Shown: positions 51,814 through 64,000 of the stretch, one piece after another
How the letters are laid out: every line of letters starts with the position of its first letter
Numbering within the stretch: the first letter of the stretch is position 1
NCBI GenBank assembly: GCA_018389105.1
Contig: JACATO010002214.1
Span: 558,001 to 622,000 of the forward strand
Reading direction: 5' to 3'
Source: Nautilus pompilius
Lineage: Eukaryota > Mollusca > Cephalopoda > Nautilida > Nautilidae
DNA: 64,000 nt
The notes under the pieces: model-generated
Database searches by the model: none
What the model saw: only the letters and a program-made list of their open reading frames with translations
Told to the model about the DNA's origin: nothing
Position numbers and translations under genes: made by a program

Positions 51814-54269
51814 ATTTGTCTGAAACATGTAATATTAAAAATAAATAAATACATTACATTTTTTTAAACAAAAAACACTAATTTTCTATTCTTTGCTCCA
51901 TTCATTTAGAATATAACATTCGCTTCGTCTGCATTCGAAACGAATGGAGGCTCGAGCGCCATACAACGGATTACTCTTGGATGCGTAAAACAGAGGAAAC
52001 AAAAACTAAATAAATAAATTTGAAGTTGGGGCTTTCGTTTTTACTTTCTCGGAAAAGGATTATAACATACCAAACAATTCCATAACCTCTATCTAAACTA
52101 GGATCATTGTTTCCGCAGATTTAAAATCAATGTATTGTGTACAGACAGAGGCTGTTTTCTGTTTTTCAATCTTAATTATAGTATAATTTTGATCAATATT
52201 TTTTTTTCCATTTTGTATTAATTTAAATATTTCAATAAATGTCGTTTACATTATACTGAAAAATTTTGTCAGCTTCTTTTATCGACTTTTTCAGCTAAGG
52301 AGGGAGTCGTTTTGTAGAGAATGGTCCAAACAAAATGGCGAGGAAGCCGGATTTCTAGTTAACAGTAGGTCCAGAGAAAGCGAAAAGTTAGACTGAAAAA
52401 GTTTTCAGTAGATCGTTTGGGGATTTGTCGGCCCTGTTCGGGATATTCCGATAGCCTATGGCAAATGAAACGATGTTGAAGGTCTCATCCTTCGTTGAAG
52501 AAACATTGCCATTAGACCGACCCTAAGTTTGCGGAAAATCGGTTAAGACGGATAAACTTCCACCAGTGAAGGCAGTCACGGATGGCGACAGAAGAGACAC
52601 GCGGTGATACAATAGGCTGGAATCTCCATCAGTCAAAAGATTATTCTTCACTTTCTTTCATGAGTCTGCAATTATGACCGCCAGCGTAGACTGCGGATAG
52701 TGTAACCTTACTCGTGGAAAAATCGATGGAAATTATTATTATATTGAATCGATTATGACATTTAATTTTACATTTGTCAGAACGCCATTCGGCGGCATCC
52801 GAGTCATTCTGCGCCTTCTAAGCAGAGTTTTCAGATAAATGAGGCGTGGCGAGTTTTAACTTTGCTTTGTTTTAAGGATTTTGCGGATTGTGTTATAAAA
52901 ATTTATTTAAATTTCGGAGCGTGAATAAAGTAGACTCCGCCAGTTATCCGATAAACCACCAGAACAGGAAATAATACCAACGTTCGCAAAACTGGATCTA
53001 GACTTCAGTGGTTAGCCAGACAGCAGCTGAATACAACGTGAGTTGAAGAAAGTTGGCTCAGAAGAGCTGATTAACAAAACCGAAAGATGCATACATAGTC
53101 CAGATGGTAAAAAAGGAGGAGGGGGAGAGCTAAAAGGGCCACTTAGGTTACCGTTAATGGCCAAGCTATTCGTAAAAGACTGTTTGACGCCAAGATGGCA
53201 GGCAAGGTGGCCAGAAAGATGCCTTCCATCAGTGCTATGAAGCGCTCAGCCTTTCCCCTGGGAGCGTCTAAACAAGCCTGCTTTGTCCTGGAAGGAAGAT
53301 TTTGTGGTCAAATAAGTTGATATTTAACTTGGGTGAGATGGAGGTCGCATGATACAGTGTAAGTTAAGACAGGCGTACCAAACCCAAAGTCTCTGTAGCC
53401 CAGTATTTAGAAAAAACAACAGAGTATTCACATTTCCCAGTTTATTAAAATATTAAATTACAGGATGGGTAGAAGATATATTCTGGCGTAACAAGCACGA
53501 ACAATAATTTAAATCCCTGTAGTCACAAGTAAACGGGTGCTAATAAAGCTGCTTTCCCAAGTCTGTTTTTTATAGCTCCAAAACCGTAGCACATATTAAC
53601 GGAGAGAGTACATACACCGGAAGTCGCTCGTATGCTATGTCATGTCACGCAAAAAAACGACCGGGTCATTAAAAAAAAACGTTTCTTGTGAACTCGACGT
53701 GTAACTGTAAGCGAAAAACTATAAAATCGAGTTACCAGCTCCAATTTAGGGAAACAAAATTACATTAACATTCTAATGAAATGGTTTAATCTGTCGCAGG
53801 AAGTCGTCGCAATGTCTACCGCCATTCTCACGAACAGCTTCCGGACGTAGCTGCGCGCGACTGATTACCTTGGATGGTGAGAAAATGTTGTTGAATGCCG
53901 GTCATAAAAGTAGCAATTGTTCGCGGGTGGTGAGGCTACGCCGACATTTTCAGATAACCCCAATAACTGGAAATCTGCAGCATTACATTCGTTGCCTTTG
54001 AAAACTTCACAAACTTCTCAAATACATAGCAATCCTGAAGAAAAGCACTGTTCGAAAACGTCAGAAATGACGTCACACAGGGTAAGTGGCATCACCCAGT
54101 GGCAAAATATGCAAACTCTAGGAATGCATATGCATGACCATCTAAGGATGCACACATACCGAGTGCAGGAAGTAAGTTTACAATATGGTGGTGCGTCTGA
54201 CTTACTAATTATCATATTTTTAACACAGAAAATAGGAAAAAGGTAAAGATAAGTGAAGGAAACTATTAA

Positions 54270-54270
54270 C

Positions 54271-54305
<35 letters not shown>

Positions 54306-54306
54306 G
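54270..54306. repeat. TTG trinucleotide tract
   Basis: About 12 uninterrupted TTG units. The minus-strand frame that reads poly-Asn or poly-Gln through it is an artefact. Confidence 0.95.
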
Positions 54307-55016
54307 AAGTAATGGGAAGAAAGCATTTCTGGTTTCAGTATTCTGAAGATTTTTAATGATATTGCTCATCCCAGAAAACAACATTCTTTTTATGAAATTT
54401 GTTTGCCGGCTGTAAAACATTGTTTTCACGAACCCTTTTGTCTTCATATTTAGCAGAACTATGGCGGACATAATCAAATAAAACATTAAATTCTTATGTT
54501 TTAACACACTATTCCTTTATTTGCTTGTTTTTTTTTTTTTGTAATTATCGGAGACGAGGCTACTCGTTTCAGTTCCCGAATTTCCTAATTGTCCGCACAT
54601 TTGACACTATAATTGACGTCATAAGGTCAAAGCATATAACGTCGATTATAGTCTCATCTATATGTATAATTAGGAATTACTGGTGCTGTTACAACTTACC
54701 CCTTTAACAAGTATCTCCAGTTTCCCCTACTTTCTACTAATGACATTGAACTGGGGAGAGGGCTGAAATAACAAAACAAACTATTACAACAAATGAATAA
54801 ATAAATAAAAGAGAATTTTAGATTTTAAAATACTGTAGGTTTCTTACTTTAAAAATGCTTGTTGTTTTTAACTGCAGATTTTATCAGATAGATTTCAACT
54901 ACTTTGGTACATTTTACAAACTATTATACATTTTAAGGGTTTATATTAGTATTAAATAAATTTTAAAAAGCAACAGAGATACCTATTGTATTTTTAATAC
55001 ACTACCTAATCGATCA

Positions 55017-55128
55017 ATGATGATACAAAAAACAATCGACATTAGTTTCTGATGATACAAGATACAATCGACATTAGTTTCTGATGATACAAGATACAAT
55101 CGACATTAGTTTCTGATGATACAACTAT
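55017..55128. repeat. 32-bp tandem repeat, about 3.5 units
   Basis: The unit GATGATACAAGATACAATCG followed by ACATTAGTTTCT is repeated three times, with a final partial GATGATACAA. The first unit differs at a few bases. Confidence 0.9.
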
Positions 55129-55856
55129 TGATGTAAGTTCCTTTTTTGTTAAATAAAATAATAATAATAATTATAATAATCTGTACTTACAAAAAGTCGA
55201 AAGATAATTTCAATGAAATTAAAACTAAAAATGTAAATCAAAAAGATATCCATTATAGTGAACAGAACAAAATTGAAATTTTATTTTAACTGCAATATTG
55301 GCAAAATAAATAGAAACTTTGTATTAATCAGTTAGTCTATTTATAAGTAGAGTTATCTTCCCCTTGATAATTTTTTTACCGGTTTTGAATTTGATATTCG
55401 AGTTTATTATCTAGTTTCATATTTATGCCTGCCTGCCACTTTCAAAGATCATTGTGTATCAGTTTACTTTTCGTTGTCTCTTAAACTATATATATATATA
55501 TAGTGATGGATGATAATCACATCTAAACTGACCAGCCTAAACTCTGACTTTGCTTTGTCGTGCGCAAGTTACGTCCCTTGATAAGCAACATTTTTTTTTT
55601 TAAAAAAAAAGCCGCTTGCGAAAATAATAAATATTAAAAACCTCCGCTTCATTTTACTGAGATTACTATTATTGTCGATTTTGTAGATAATTTAAGGTTT
55701 ATGACAGGATGCAGAAGGGTTATGATACTGCCGTCTTCCATTGTTAAGTAAATCGGCTAAGAGTCGGTAAACATCGGATATGTCCGGCCTCGTTCCAATT
55801 TAAAAAAAAAACAAACAAACAGGAAAAAAACCCACATTATTTACTTTTAAACTTCC

Positions 55857-55879
55857 AACAACAACAACAACAACAACAA
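55857..55879. repeat. CAA trinucleotide tract
   Basis: Seven to eight ACA units just upstream of the GC-rich stretch before PARP3. Confidence 0.9.
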
Positions 55880-55939
55880 ACTTAAAACTGAGCCAAACTA
55901 GATTCAGATCTCAACAGACAGAAAAACGTTCAAACGAAA

Positions 55940-56294
55940 CCCGGCTGAGATAGTATCGGCCGCCCGCCGCAGCGGTGTCGTCTGAACGCCTCTATCGCTT
56001 TGATAGACAAACCGAAATGGCTCCCGGCCTTTCGGGTGAAGTAATCCCCGACACACACATATATGCGTCCGTGGCACCACCACCACCACCACCACCAAGT
56101 ATCAATCGGCGGTTTTGCTTCAGCCACGAAGCGCAGATACACACTCGCCGTCATCATCCCCCCCCCCTCCAGCAGCAGCTCGCGCTGTCGCCGCCGATGA
56201 CGTGGCGCCCGTGCGGTGGGTGATCTGATTGACGGAGACCGCAGCGGAGGGAGTCCGTGGATGGCCTCGTGATCGACAAAGCTTACATTTCCAG
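55940..56294 (+). promoter_or_regulatory. GC-rich stretch, probable PARP3 promoter and 5' UTR exon
   Basis: CpG content is raised over about 350 bp, with an imperfect CRE (GATGACGTGG) near 56199 and a CCA tract at 56075-56097. It ends at a good splice donor TTTCCAG|GTACGC (exon end 56294). The first PARP3 coding exon is preceded by an acceptor, so a non-coding first exon must exist upstream, and this is the best candidate. Inference only. Confidence 0.35.
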
Positions 56295-57800
56295 GTACGC
56301 ATGCTGTGAGGAAAGGGAGCACATATATGCTTTTGGCTAACTAAATTCTTTCGACTCCAAAATTCCTGGGTGAGAAAACACCTTTCTACTGGTCAGAGCG
56401 CTGGGACAATCCTGCCTCTCCCCCTCGCTCCAGGGTTGGGTGGCCGGCTCGCAGTCGCAATGTAAACTAATTTTGGCTAAATTCCTTTAAGACCATAAAT
56501 TTTCATTTTAAAAAATTATCAATTTTTGTTACTAATCGGAATTTAAATAAAATTTCTTTCAACCTAAAAAAAAAAAAGAAAAAGAGGAGGAAGGGTTCCC
56601 CAATCGCGGACACGGCCGGTGGCTGGTGACTAGAAGGGATGGATCGCCCTCCCCCAGCCTGCCTGCCTGGTCATGATATGGCGCTCGTCCCGTCCCTGCT
56701 GATAGTTCTCGGCCCCGGAATTTCCTCTGTCCGAGGCTTAATATTTCTATCGTATGGTGCCGTGCAACTTGTCTCTGAGAACTTCAAAAACTAAAGGTGT
56801 GTGTGGAATTCCTAGGAGCCCCTTCACAACCCTGTATTTCCCTCGATCTGCTGATATCTGTCGGTTGTGTAAGAGCCTTCCTCCTCTGGGGCTGTGCTTT
56901 AGATAATCGACCCGCCCCTCCTACTTGGGAAGGGAGTTCTACTACATCACCCCCCCCCCCCGACCTGAACTAGGCGGATTGAATGCTGCTCCACATCAAT
57001 CACCTTCCGTTCACGATTCTGTCTAGAGCCAGTGATCATTGTTATTGGAAATAACATTGCTCAGATCAAATCGAGGAGTACTGGGCCTCACTGCTGTGAT
57101 ACACGATTTGTTTCTAACCCTATTCATTACTACTAATAATAAAGGTTTTACGAGAAAGGAAATCAGATAGATAACTTCCGGTATAAGCAGCTGCAAGCCG
57201 AATAACCACCTTCGCTCACTCCACAGGTGTAAAGGAGCCGGGAAGTTTTAAAAAACATATCAAACCCATTCTGACAAAACCGTGCTTAACTTGGTCAGTT
57301 TCTGCTGCTACCTGGCTTAGCAAGGCAGCATTTAATCGAGGTTGGTTTTTATCCTAAGACTTGTAGTGACTTACATATGACGTGGGGGCTATCAATCTAA
57401 CTTTGTATATTTTTCCAACAGGAATTTTAAGAAACTTGAGCCATCTTGTCTTGAAAATGTCTGTAAAGCCAAAATAGGCAACATGAAGCCACTATGTCAT
57501 GATTTTTGTTTGATTGTCGGGATGTACAGTGCTCTAGTCAGATTATACTCTTGAAATAGAAAGTTTGAAAATTAGAAGCAGGGAGTTTATTTCAAATTTT
57601 AATTGATATCAAAAATGAATTTTTATGAAACTTATAAGGTAAAAATAAGGTGAAACAGTGGCGAATCAGAGCAAGTAGAGGTTAAAGTTTAATTTATTAA
57701 AATTCTCTTGCATATTGTGGGTGGTTTTTCGTCTTGACAAGAAGGAAATGTCTAGCTTATTGCATAATCTTTTAATTTGTTGGCAGTGTGATATTTGAAG

Positions 57801-57980
57801 ATGCCTCCTAAAAGGAGAGGTGGCAGGGGACAGGCAGCAAAAGGAGCTAAGAAAGGGAAAATTGGTAATGCAGCTCCTGCTACTGTGAAAGATGCTATTG
57901 TTGTTTTGAAAGAAGCTGATAAAGGGAAGAGAAAGATTTACAAACCTGACCCATCATGTTCTTTGGCTTCTACCACCGAG
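57801..57980 (+). CDS. PARP3: PARP3 exon with start codon (residues 1-60)
   Basis: The start ATG is at 57801, 14 bases after acceptor GTTGGCAG (57786). The in-frame TTG AAG before it is 5' UTR. The exon ends KGKRKIYKPDPSCSLASTTE at donor GAG|GTAATG; human has KRIIRVDPTCPLSS here. Confidence 0.88.
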
Positions 57981-60900
57981 GTAATGATGATGAGAATAAG
58001 AAAACTAGTATTAACTGATAGCACACATTGAAGCCTAAATAACACAGTTGAAATAAAATTGTATATAATTGTAATTAAATATTTTGGAACTTGCTTAGCT
58101 TTAAAACAGATGCAAAAAGATTTACTTCAAAAGTGGAAGAAAGGAACATTAGCAATCTTGATCTCACCCAGAAATCTGCCAGATCAAAATGCTGAGTAAC
58201 TTGCAGAAGTGGCGTAACATACTAAGGCAACAAAAACATAGCAAAAGATCCTGTTTGACATTAAAAATATTAAAACCTTATCTGCTCAGTGTCACCTCCC
58301 ATCAGTCAGACAATAATACATTCAACAAGTTTATGATAACACAAAGAAACCAGTGAATGAGGCCCTCAAATACAACCAATGATTAGACTAGTCACTAAAC
58401 ATGCATGCACACCACTTATTTTGTTTGCAGAATAAATTGGAGAAAACTATTTCTTTACTACATTTTTTTTTAATTTATGAATATTTTGTGCAGACTAAGG
58501 TTTGGTATTTCATATTTTTTTAAAAGTAAATTTTGAATAATATCTTAATCTTTATACCGATCCCCTTTTCAATTTGGTAAATGTACTTTTTTGTGACACA
58601 AATGAAATTAGTATGTTTTTGTTTTTGTTTTGCACAATTTTAATACAGATTTTAAGAATTATTTGTGTACACACACAAAATAACTATTTTGAATTCCTTG
58701 TTATTACTGTATTTTTAACACTTCTGATATATATATATTTATTTATGTTTTATTAAATTTCAACTTGTTTTTCAGGTTTTTGAAGACTATAACTGCATGT
58801 TGAACCAGACAAACATTGGGCAAAATAACAACAAATATTATGTTATTCAGGTTTTGAAGGATCTCTGTTCAGAGAAATACTATGCCTGGAACAGGTGGGG
58901 CCGTGTGGTATGTACAGATAGATTGCTCAAATTTTAAAGCTCTGAGTTGTGAAGAAATTGTAGATTATTTAATGTAAAGTTCTATTGTCTTAAAAGGAAA
59001 TATGCTTTAAATCTTCCTGAATTAAAGACATTCCGTAATTTCAGAGTGAGCCATGTTGGTGCAGAGCTTACACACACAACTTTTATTTACTTCCAAGTAT
59101 CACTACACCACACTTCAAAAGTAGGGAAGTTTTCTTTGACAAGTGTGTTCTTAAAAATGTGTGAATGAGTGCTACTTATGTCCTTGCCAGGGTGATAATG
59201 TAAAGACTTAACTTTTTTTGCTGACCAATTGACAAAACCCCTCTGATATCCAAGTATGATGGACAGAGACTGTGCTGCCACCTCTCAATAATTTTGAACA
59301 CAAAACCAATTGCTTGACAGTCCCAGTTCATCAATCTAATGTCAGTCACATGGTGGCAATGTCATTTTACTGACTTCATTTTATTTTACCTTTTATTTTT
59401 ATTAAGTTTTACTCCAGTATGGTACATTATCTTTCTTTGAAAAAAAAAAAAAATCAACTTGAACGCAAATTTGACTCATAATTGTCCATTTTCTATGTTT
59501 TAGAAATTTTATTTATACTCAAGGCTAGGTAAATACTTTAAAATACTATTCTCTTCTCAAGAAATATTACTTAAAAATATAATACTGATGCATTTTGCTG
59601 TCACTTGTTTACAGAATTTTATGTAATGAGGATGTTGCCAGAAATACAAATTTTTTGGTCAATTTTTTTTGTTGAGAACTGCTGTAGATGTTTGTAAGAA
59701 GTGAATATGCTCTGAAGTTTTTCTACAAAGCTTAAATATGCCACAACAACAACCATGTAGGTCTTTCCCAAAGACTGGTTGCAGCTTGGCTGGGTGTGCA
59801 TATGTCTGCTGTAAGTTTCTGTATATTTTGCTGTGAAGCTATGGGCAGCACTAGAGACAGGACTGTCCAGTCCTGTGTTATGGCTCTTCGGAATGACAGG
59901 TATTAACCTTTTTAATACCAGGGGCTGCTGGATAAGGAATACAGAGCAGCTCTGTGGGAGGCACTTGTGGAAATATAACTTTTAGTTTATAAGGCTTTCC
60001 ATGAGTTCAGGTATTATGAGAGGCAAGAAGCATTACCTGACTTATAAGTAGGTACTGGCAGGACATTTTTAAAATATCAAATTACAGCAAAAAACACACA
60101 CAAAAAAAGTACATAATGGAAATTTTAGAGTTAATATCTTTTATCTGAGATAAATTATGGCCATGCTAGTATAGAGAAATGGTGATGTTATATGTATATA
60201 AGATAAAATTTATTTTTGACATGGTATAATATCAACAGCAAAAAATTACTCAAGGCTACAACTTATAAAACAATATCTATATCAAATGGGTGCAACATGT
60301 CTTAGCAAACCAAAAACTTGTGCTGCATCAAAGGTTTCACTTGCACTACATTTTCATTGTCAACACAAGTTTTTGTAATGTAAAGACTGGTCAGAGGCAG
60401 AATCTTTGTGGTAGTGGTAATTTTGTTTTAAATTTCTGATTTTGTTTTTCATAACAGAAGATGCACTCTTACAAGTGTTGGTATTTCTGAACATGGAACA
60501 TATCTTTAAAGAAAAATCCTCAAGTTGGGGAAACGATCCTTTGGAACATGTTCCCAGACATTTTTGTGTATTTCATTCTTGGAAATTGTGGATCATTTTT
60601 CAGTTTCCACAGGTCTAGATGGAGACCTGGCTGCTTGATTGGCACTTCCATTGGATTGTTGGACAGTTGGAAGAGACAAACCTCTCTATATTACATCCAG
60701 GAAGGTGCAAAAATCAACAGTGTAAATGTCATTTGACAATGGAAAGTGTGTGGAGTCATTCTTCTGAAGGGGTGTGTTGAACAGTTCTAGCTTTTTGTGA
60801 AATGTATCATTATGGCTCATCATACATTTTGAAATTGTGTGTTGTGGTGGGCAGTTAGGAAGGTTAGTGACCAAAGAGGATCTTCAGCTGCTCTAGAAAT

Positions 60901-63188
60901 TGGTTGGTGTTGCTTATTTTCTCCTCTGTAAGAAATGAGAGGATTTCCTTTCTAAAGAAAAAGGAATTCAAAAGAAACTTTCCTGCACTCAGCCACTACT
61001 ATTGCATAGAGAGGCAAATTCCCATATTCTGCACCCATTTCTTCGGTAAATCTCACTAGTTTTCTTTGTCTTTGATATCTGCTTCCTCTTTGAATGGTTG
61101 AGCAGTTTTGGTAACACAAGACATCATACTACTCATTTTACATGTTTTTTGAAAAGAGCTTTTTGGTGTATAATGTAATGTAGGGCAGAATTTTCTTTTA
61201 TCAAACCCGCTAATCCAGATTTGGAGAGAGTCAGTCATTGCTTTAGTGCCATCTGTCACTATGCATACACTTTTGAAATATACCACATTTACTCTCGACA
61301 AATGCAAGCTCTTTGTAAATAGCCACTCTTCTTGTGCTATTTTAAAGAGAAATTATCTAAAGTGACTCATGCTGAGACATTTTCATTAATGGTTTAAATG
61401 AAAATTATCAGCTGTTTGTGTCACTGATGTCAGTGTTCTCATCTAGTGCGATTGAAAAGTAATTGCAGTCTTTAGCAATTTCCTTTAATTTTATGGAAGC
61501 ATGTTTGTTCATGTCACTGCTCTCTTGAGGATCTCGGCTCAGAACACTAAATCATTAGTTTCGACATTAAATTTACATTTAATTTAAGCAAGTAGAAGAA
61601 AGAAATTACAAAAAGAAGTTGTGAGAGGTAACACCAATATCAGCATGTATGAAAACTAGTGATCATCCAGAAATAAACATTAGATTGATAATTAAAATGA
61701 CAAACGTGTTGTCTTAATGCTTACATGTTGAAGTAAAATTTTATTTACTTCAATATCATTTAGACCTGAGGGCCAGATAAAACCATTTTGCAGGCTGCTA
61801 CTTGGAACACACTGATCTAGTGTATCTGAAACAGAACATGATGGCCCAGCAGTATGTGGTATTTTGTGATTCAAAGTAAACAGGCTCAGGCTTAAGAACT
61901 ATATGGTTTAATGAAAATAGTTTGACTCTTTCTTCTCCTCCTGTTTTAATAATTTGCATTTTTAAATTTCTTTTATCAACTTTACTTATATTATTGTATA
62001 TGTAATTTTAAAAAAATCTTCAAATCTAGCTGAAATGATGTGGCTTACAGTTTAGAAACTTTTAGGTTCCACACAACTTTAACTTATGCCACTACTATTT
62101 ATGATTTGGTTTCATTGTTAAAGTTGCTAATCATAAATTATTAAAAAATGTAAGAAACAATTAAATATTTAACTGCCTTTTATTTTTAGCTTTTTTGAAA
62201 AGAGAGTATCTGCCATCACCACTATTTTTTTATTACTAAGAACACCACAAAAAAACACCATCCTGCATGACTGTGATGTTGTCTGTCTTCCTCTACTGAA
62301 GAGTTATAATGTTGATGCATTGTTTGAAGATTTTTCAAAGTTTAAATTACTTTGAATTCTTAGAAATTAATGATTTAGGTTTTAAAAAATCTCTTTAGTA
62401 ACAGCAGTCCTTTGATGAAGAATATGACAAAGTAGAGTCTACAAATTTTTGCTGAAGTATCTGATGATGATTTTAAACAAGTGGTTTTGTTTTTATTTAT
62501 TTAATCAGGGAGAACCTGGCAAAAATTCTCTTAAGGGTCCCCTTGCAGAAGAAATTGCTGTAGCAGATTTTAAGAAAAAGTTCCAGGACAAAACAAAGAA
62601 CAAGTGGGATGAGAGAAGCAAATTCAAGGCTGAACCTCGAAAATATACCTTGATAGAAATGGCTACCAGTGAGGATGCAGATGAGGTGGATGCTGGTCCT
62701 TCAGAGGTAGATGTTCAATTTTGTTGTCTTTAATGTTAAATGTACATTTGCTTCAGTAGCAGTAGTTTGTGATAGCTAAATTTTAACTTAATTTTCTCTT
62801 GTAATTTTACCAAAAACAGGCTTCCTGTTTGAAAATTAGATACCATTTTTATTGGCAAAGAGTGAGTGGTGGTGGTGTTTCTTTTAAAGTCGTGTATAAA
62901 CCAGCTTTTTCTTCCCCTCTCCAGAATATGAACAAATGTGCATTAGGGGAAACCAAAGAATACCTTTCTCACCCTACTCTGGTTCTGTGTTAAACTGTAG
63001 AAAATAAATATAAATAAATAAGAGTTGAAGGTGTAAGTAACTGTCTCAGATTGGTATTTGGGACCCTGAGCAATGATGAACTCATTTTGGGGTCTGCTGT
63101 ATTGTTTTTTCATGAAAAAAAAAAACATCACCACTTCTCTCTCTCACTCACAAACACACAAACTTGCTCTTTCTCTCACCGACAGACA

Positions 63189-63238
<50 letters not shown>

Positions 63239-64000
63239 TTCTTACCTGCACTTGCTCTTTCTCTTGCACATGCACACACACGCACACACGCACACACACA
63301 CTTGCTCTCTCTCTCTCTCTCTCACACACACGTGTGTGCATGCATGCAAATTAAAGAAATTAATTTGGAGGGATTTTTTTTTTTTTCATGTCCAATAGAC
63401 GAGCATAGTTGGCTTTGGAAAAACTGTTGTAGACTCATTACTGGATAAACCTACACAGGAACTCATGAAATTAATATTTGATCATGACATGTTCAAAGAT
63501 GCCATGAAGAGCTTTGATATTGGTGAGTAGCATTTTCACCACATCAGTATTAGGGTTATATACAGACAGGGCTTTGGCCTGTTTTCACTGATGCAGATCA
63601 GGTTGGCAAATTGGGTGGTTATCATTTGTCTTTGCTTCTCTCTTCTCTAACACCATGATCTCCCACTCAGGTAGAGAAAGAGAGGAAATAAATAAATAAA
63701 TTTTTGCATTAAAATTCTATCTTTATTAAAAAAAAAAAAATTACTCCTACCCTAAAAAATATGACAAAAAAAATTTGCATTATTTATAGGCATTACTATT
63801 ATCTATCCATTTAGAAATATGCAGCATGCCAGTGTATGCAGATATTTTGGGGTCTGTTTTTGATGTGCATTGATATTAATTTTTCAGTAAGCATTTATTT
63901 TCCTTGGGTTGTGCAAATGTTTAGGCTGATCTTGAACCTCCACAAATACTAAGTTTTTGACCAAATTAGCTCACCGAATCACTAGGAAGCTAAAAAAACA
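57801..64000 (+). CDS. PARP3: PARP3, mono-ADP-ribosyltransferase, 5' part of gene
   Basis: PARP3 is a nuclear DNA-break-activated ADP-ribosyltransferase that acts with Ku and APLF in end joining. Four coding exons are seen: 57801-57980, 58776-58907, 62509-62706, 63399-63522 (211 residues), with the rest beyond the right edge. Residues 1-50 form a basic tail with MPPKRRGGRGQAAKGAKKGK, a likely nuclear localisation and DNA-contact segment. The WGR domain (about 60-150) includes VFEDYNCMLNQTNIGQNNNK and WNRWGRVGE. The regulatory helical domain begins at about residue 176. Human PARP3 has YEDYNCTLNQTNIENNNNKF, WNRWGRVGE and KTKNNWAERDHF at matching places. This, together with the absence of zinc fingers, separates it from PARP1; the wording fits PARP3 better than PARP2. 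The ART catalytic domain lies outside the window. Confidence 0.9.
58776..58907 (+). CDS. PARP3: PARP3 WGR exon (residues 61-104)
   Basis: Acceptor TTTTTCAG, donor GTG|GTATGT. It reads VFEDYNCMLNQTNIGQNNNK, then YYVIQVLKDLCSE and YYAWNRWGRV. This is the core of the WGR DNA-binding domain. Confidence 0.93.
58908..60499. other. First part of PARP3 intron 2, no gene seen
   Basis: AT-rich intron. Short frames show no similarity that I recognise. Confidence 0.5.
60500..61823 (-). pseudogene. Strongly decayed hAT transposase in PARP3 intron 2
   Basis: Minus-strand pieces in several frames match the same transposase group as the element at 12353. KEIAKDCNYFSIALDENTDI (about 61480-61420) matches the DDE-region LALDESTD motif. 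VCIVTDGTKAMTDSLQ (about 61270-61220) matches VTIDGGKNMSG. DTFHKKLELFNTPLQKNDST followed by HFPL (about 60820-60750) matches the later VKAFRAKL...HFP segment. Stops and frameshifts lie between them. The proposed 5' end CAGTGTGTTCCAAGTAGCAG near 61820 resembles a hAT terminal repeat; the other end was not found. Confidence 0.65.
62509..62706 (+). CDS. PARP3: PARP3 exon, end of WGR domain (residues 105-170)
   Basis: Acceptor TTTAATCAG, donor GAG|GTAGAT. It reads GEPGKNSLKGPLAEEIAVAD, then FKKKFQDKTKNKWDERSKF and KYTLIEMATSEDADE. F.KKF..KTKN.W is the typical WGR-domain end. Confidence 0.93.
63186..63336. repeat. AC and CT simple repeats next to a splice acceptor
   Basis: About 25 CA units at 63187-63235, then mixed CACA and TCTC runs to 63336. 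The block ends about 60 bp before the acceptor of the exon starting at 63399. Open frames through it (His-Thr runs) are artefacts. Confidence 0.95.
63399..63522 (+). CDS. PARP3: PARP3 exon, start of regulatory domain (residues 171-211)
   Basis: Acceptor TCCAATAG, donor ATTG|GTGAGT. It reads SLLDKPTQELMKLIFDHDMF then KDAMKSFDI, matching human SLDPATQKLITNIFSKEMFK. It ends one base into a codon. The next exon is outside the window. Confidence 0.9.

Larger units (their letters stand above)
51820..55900. other. Intergenic region between hexosaminidase and PARP3
   Basis: No gene recognised. It contains a perfect TGACGTCA at 54068-54075, a TTG tract, a 32-bp tandem repeat and a CAA tract. Short frames at 53043 and 53917 have no recognisable similarity. 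Confidence 0.55.

Noticed and set aside
54018..54507. Minus-strand frames with poly-Asn or poly-Gln
   Set aside because: Created by the TTG microsatellite; no other support.
63051..63448. Frames rich in His-Thr or Val-Cys over the AC repeat
   Set aside because: Translations of the dinucleotide repeat in PARP3 intron 3.

Overview
The window is animal nuclear DNA. It has long AT-rich introns, short exons with GT-AG borders, simple-sequence repeats and several DNA-transposon families. The gene set, the tRNA-derived SINEs and the chitobiase-type GH20 gene suggest a lophotrochozoan, most likely a mollusc. That placement is inference, not proven by the sequence.

Three host genes are present. (1) Minus strand, 30147 down past position 1: GRIPAP1 (GRASP-1), a coiled-coil Rab4 effector of recycling endosomes. 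I resolved 19 exons with continuous reading frame, plus a probable 20th cut by the left edge; together they cover about the first 585 residues. (2) Plus strand, 36219-51075: a complete eight-exon gene for a secreted chitobiase-type beta-N-acetylhexosaminidase (GH20), 903 residues, with a signal peptide and a hydrophobic C-terminal tail that looks like a GPI-anchor signal. (3) Plus strand, 57801 past position 64000: the first four coding exons of PARP3 (basic N terminus, complete WGR domain, start of the PARP regulatory domain).

Layout: 1-30147 GRIPAP1, whose intron 10 holds an almost intact 3.1-kb hAT transposon (12353-15464, 8-bp target duplication) in antisense, with a mariner fragment and two SINE copies in other introns. 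30148-36218 is the space between the divergent GRIPAP1 and hexosaminidase genes; it holds a broken copy of a multi-copy invertebrate gene family and a GT microsatellite. 36289-41275 is hexosaminidase intron 1, dominated by a 2.1-kb minisatellite of about 85 units of 24 bp, each carrying TTACGTCA (TGACGTAA on the other strand, a CRE/ATF-like octamer). Intron 2 holds a decayed Tc1 element with recognisable ends; intron 3 a long CT tract; intron 6 a SINE and a small MITE. 51076-57786 is intergenic with short tandem repeats and a GC-rich stretch that is the likely PARP3 promoter. PARP3 intron 2 carries a second, much more decayed hAT transposase.

The three genes are unrelated in function (endosomal traffic, chitin or glycan hydrolysis, DNA-break ADP-ribosylation). 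No operon-like organisation is seen. No complete new system was found. The most unusual structures are the CRE-like minisatellite in the hexosaminidase first intron and the apparent membrane or GPI tethering of that enzyme.
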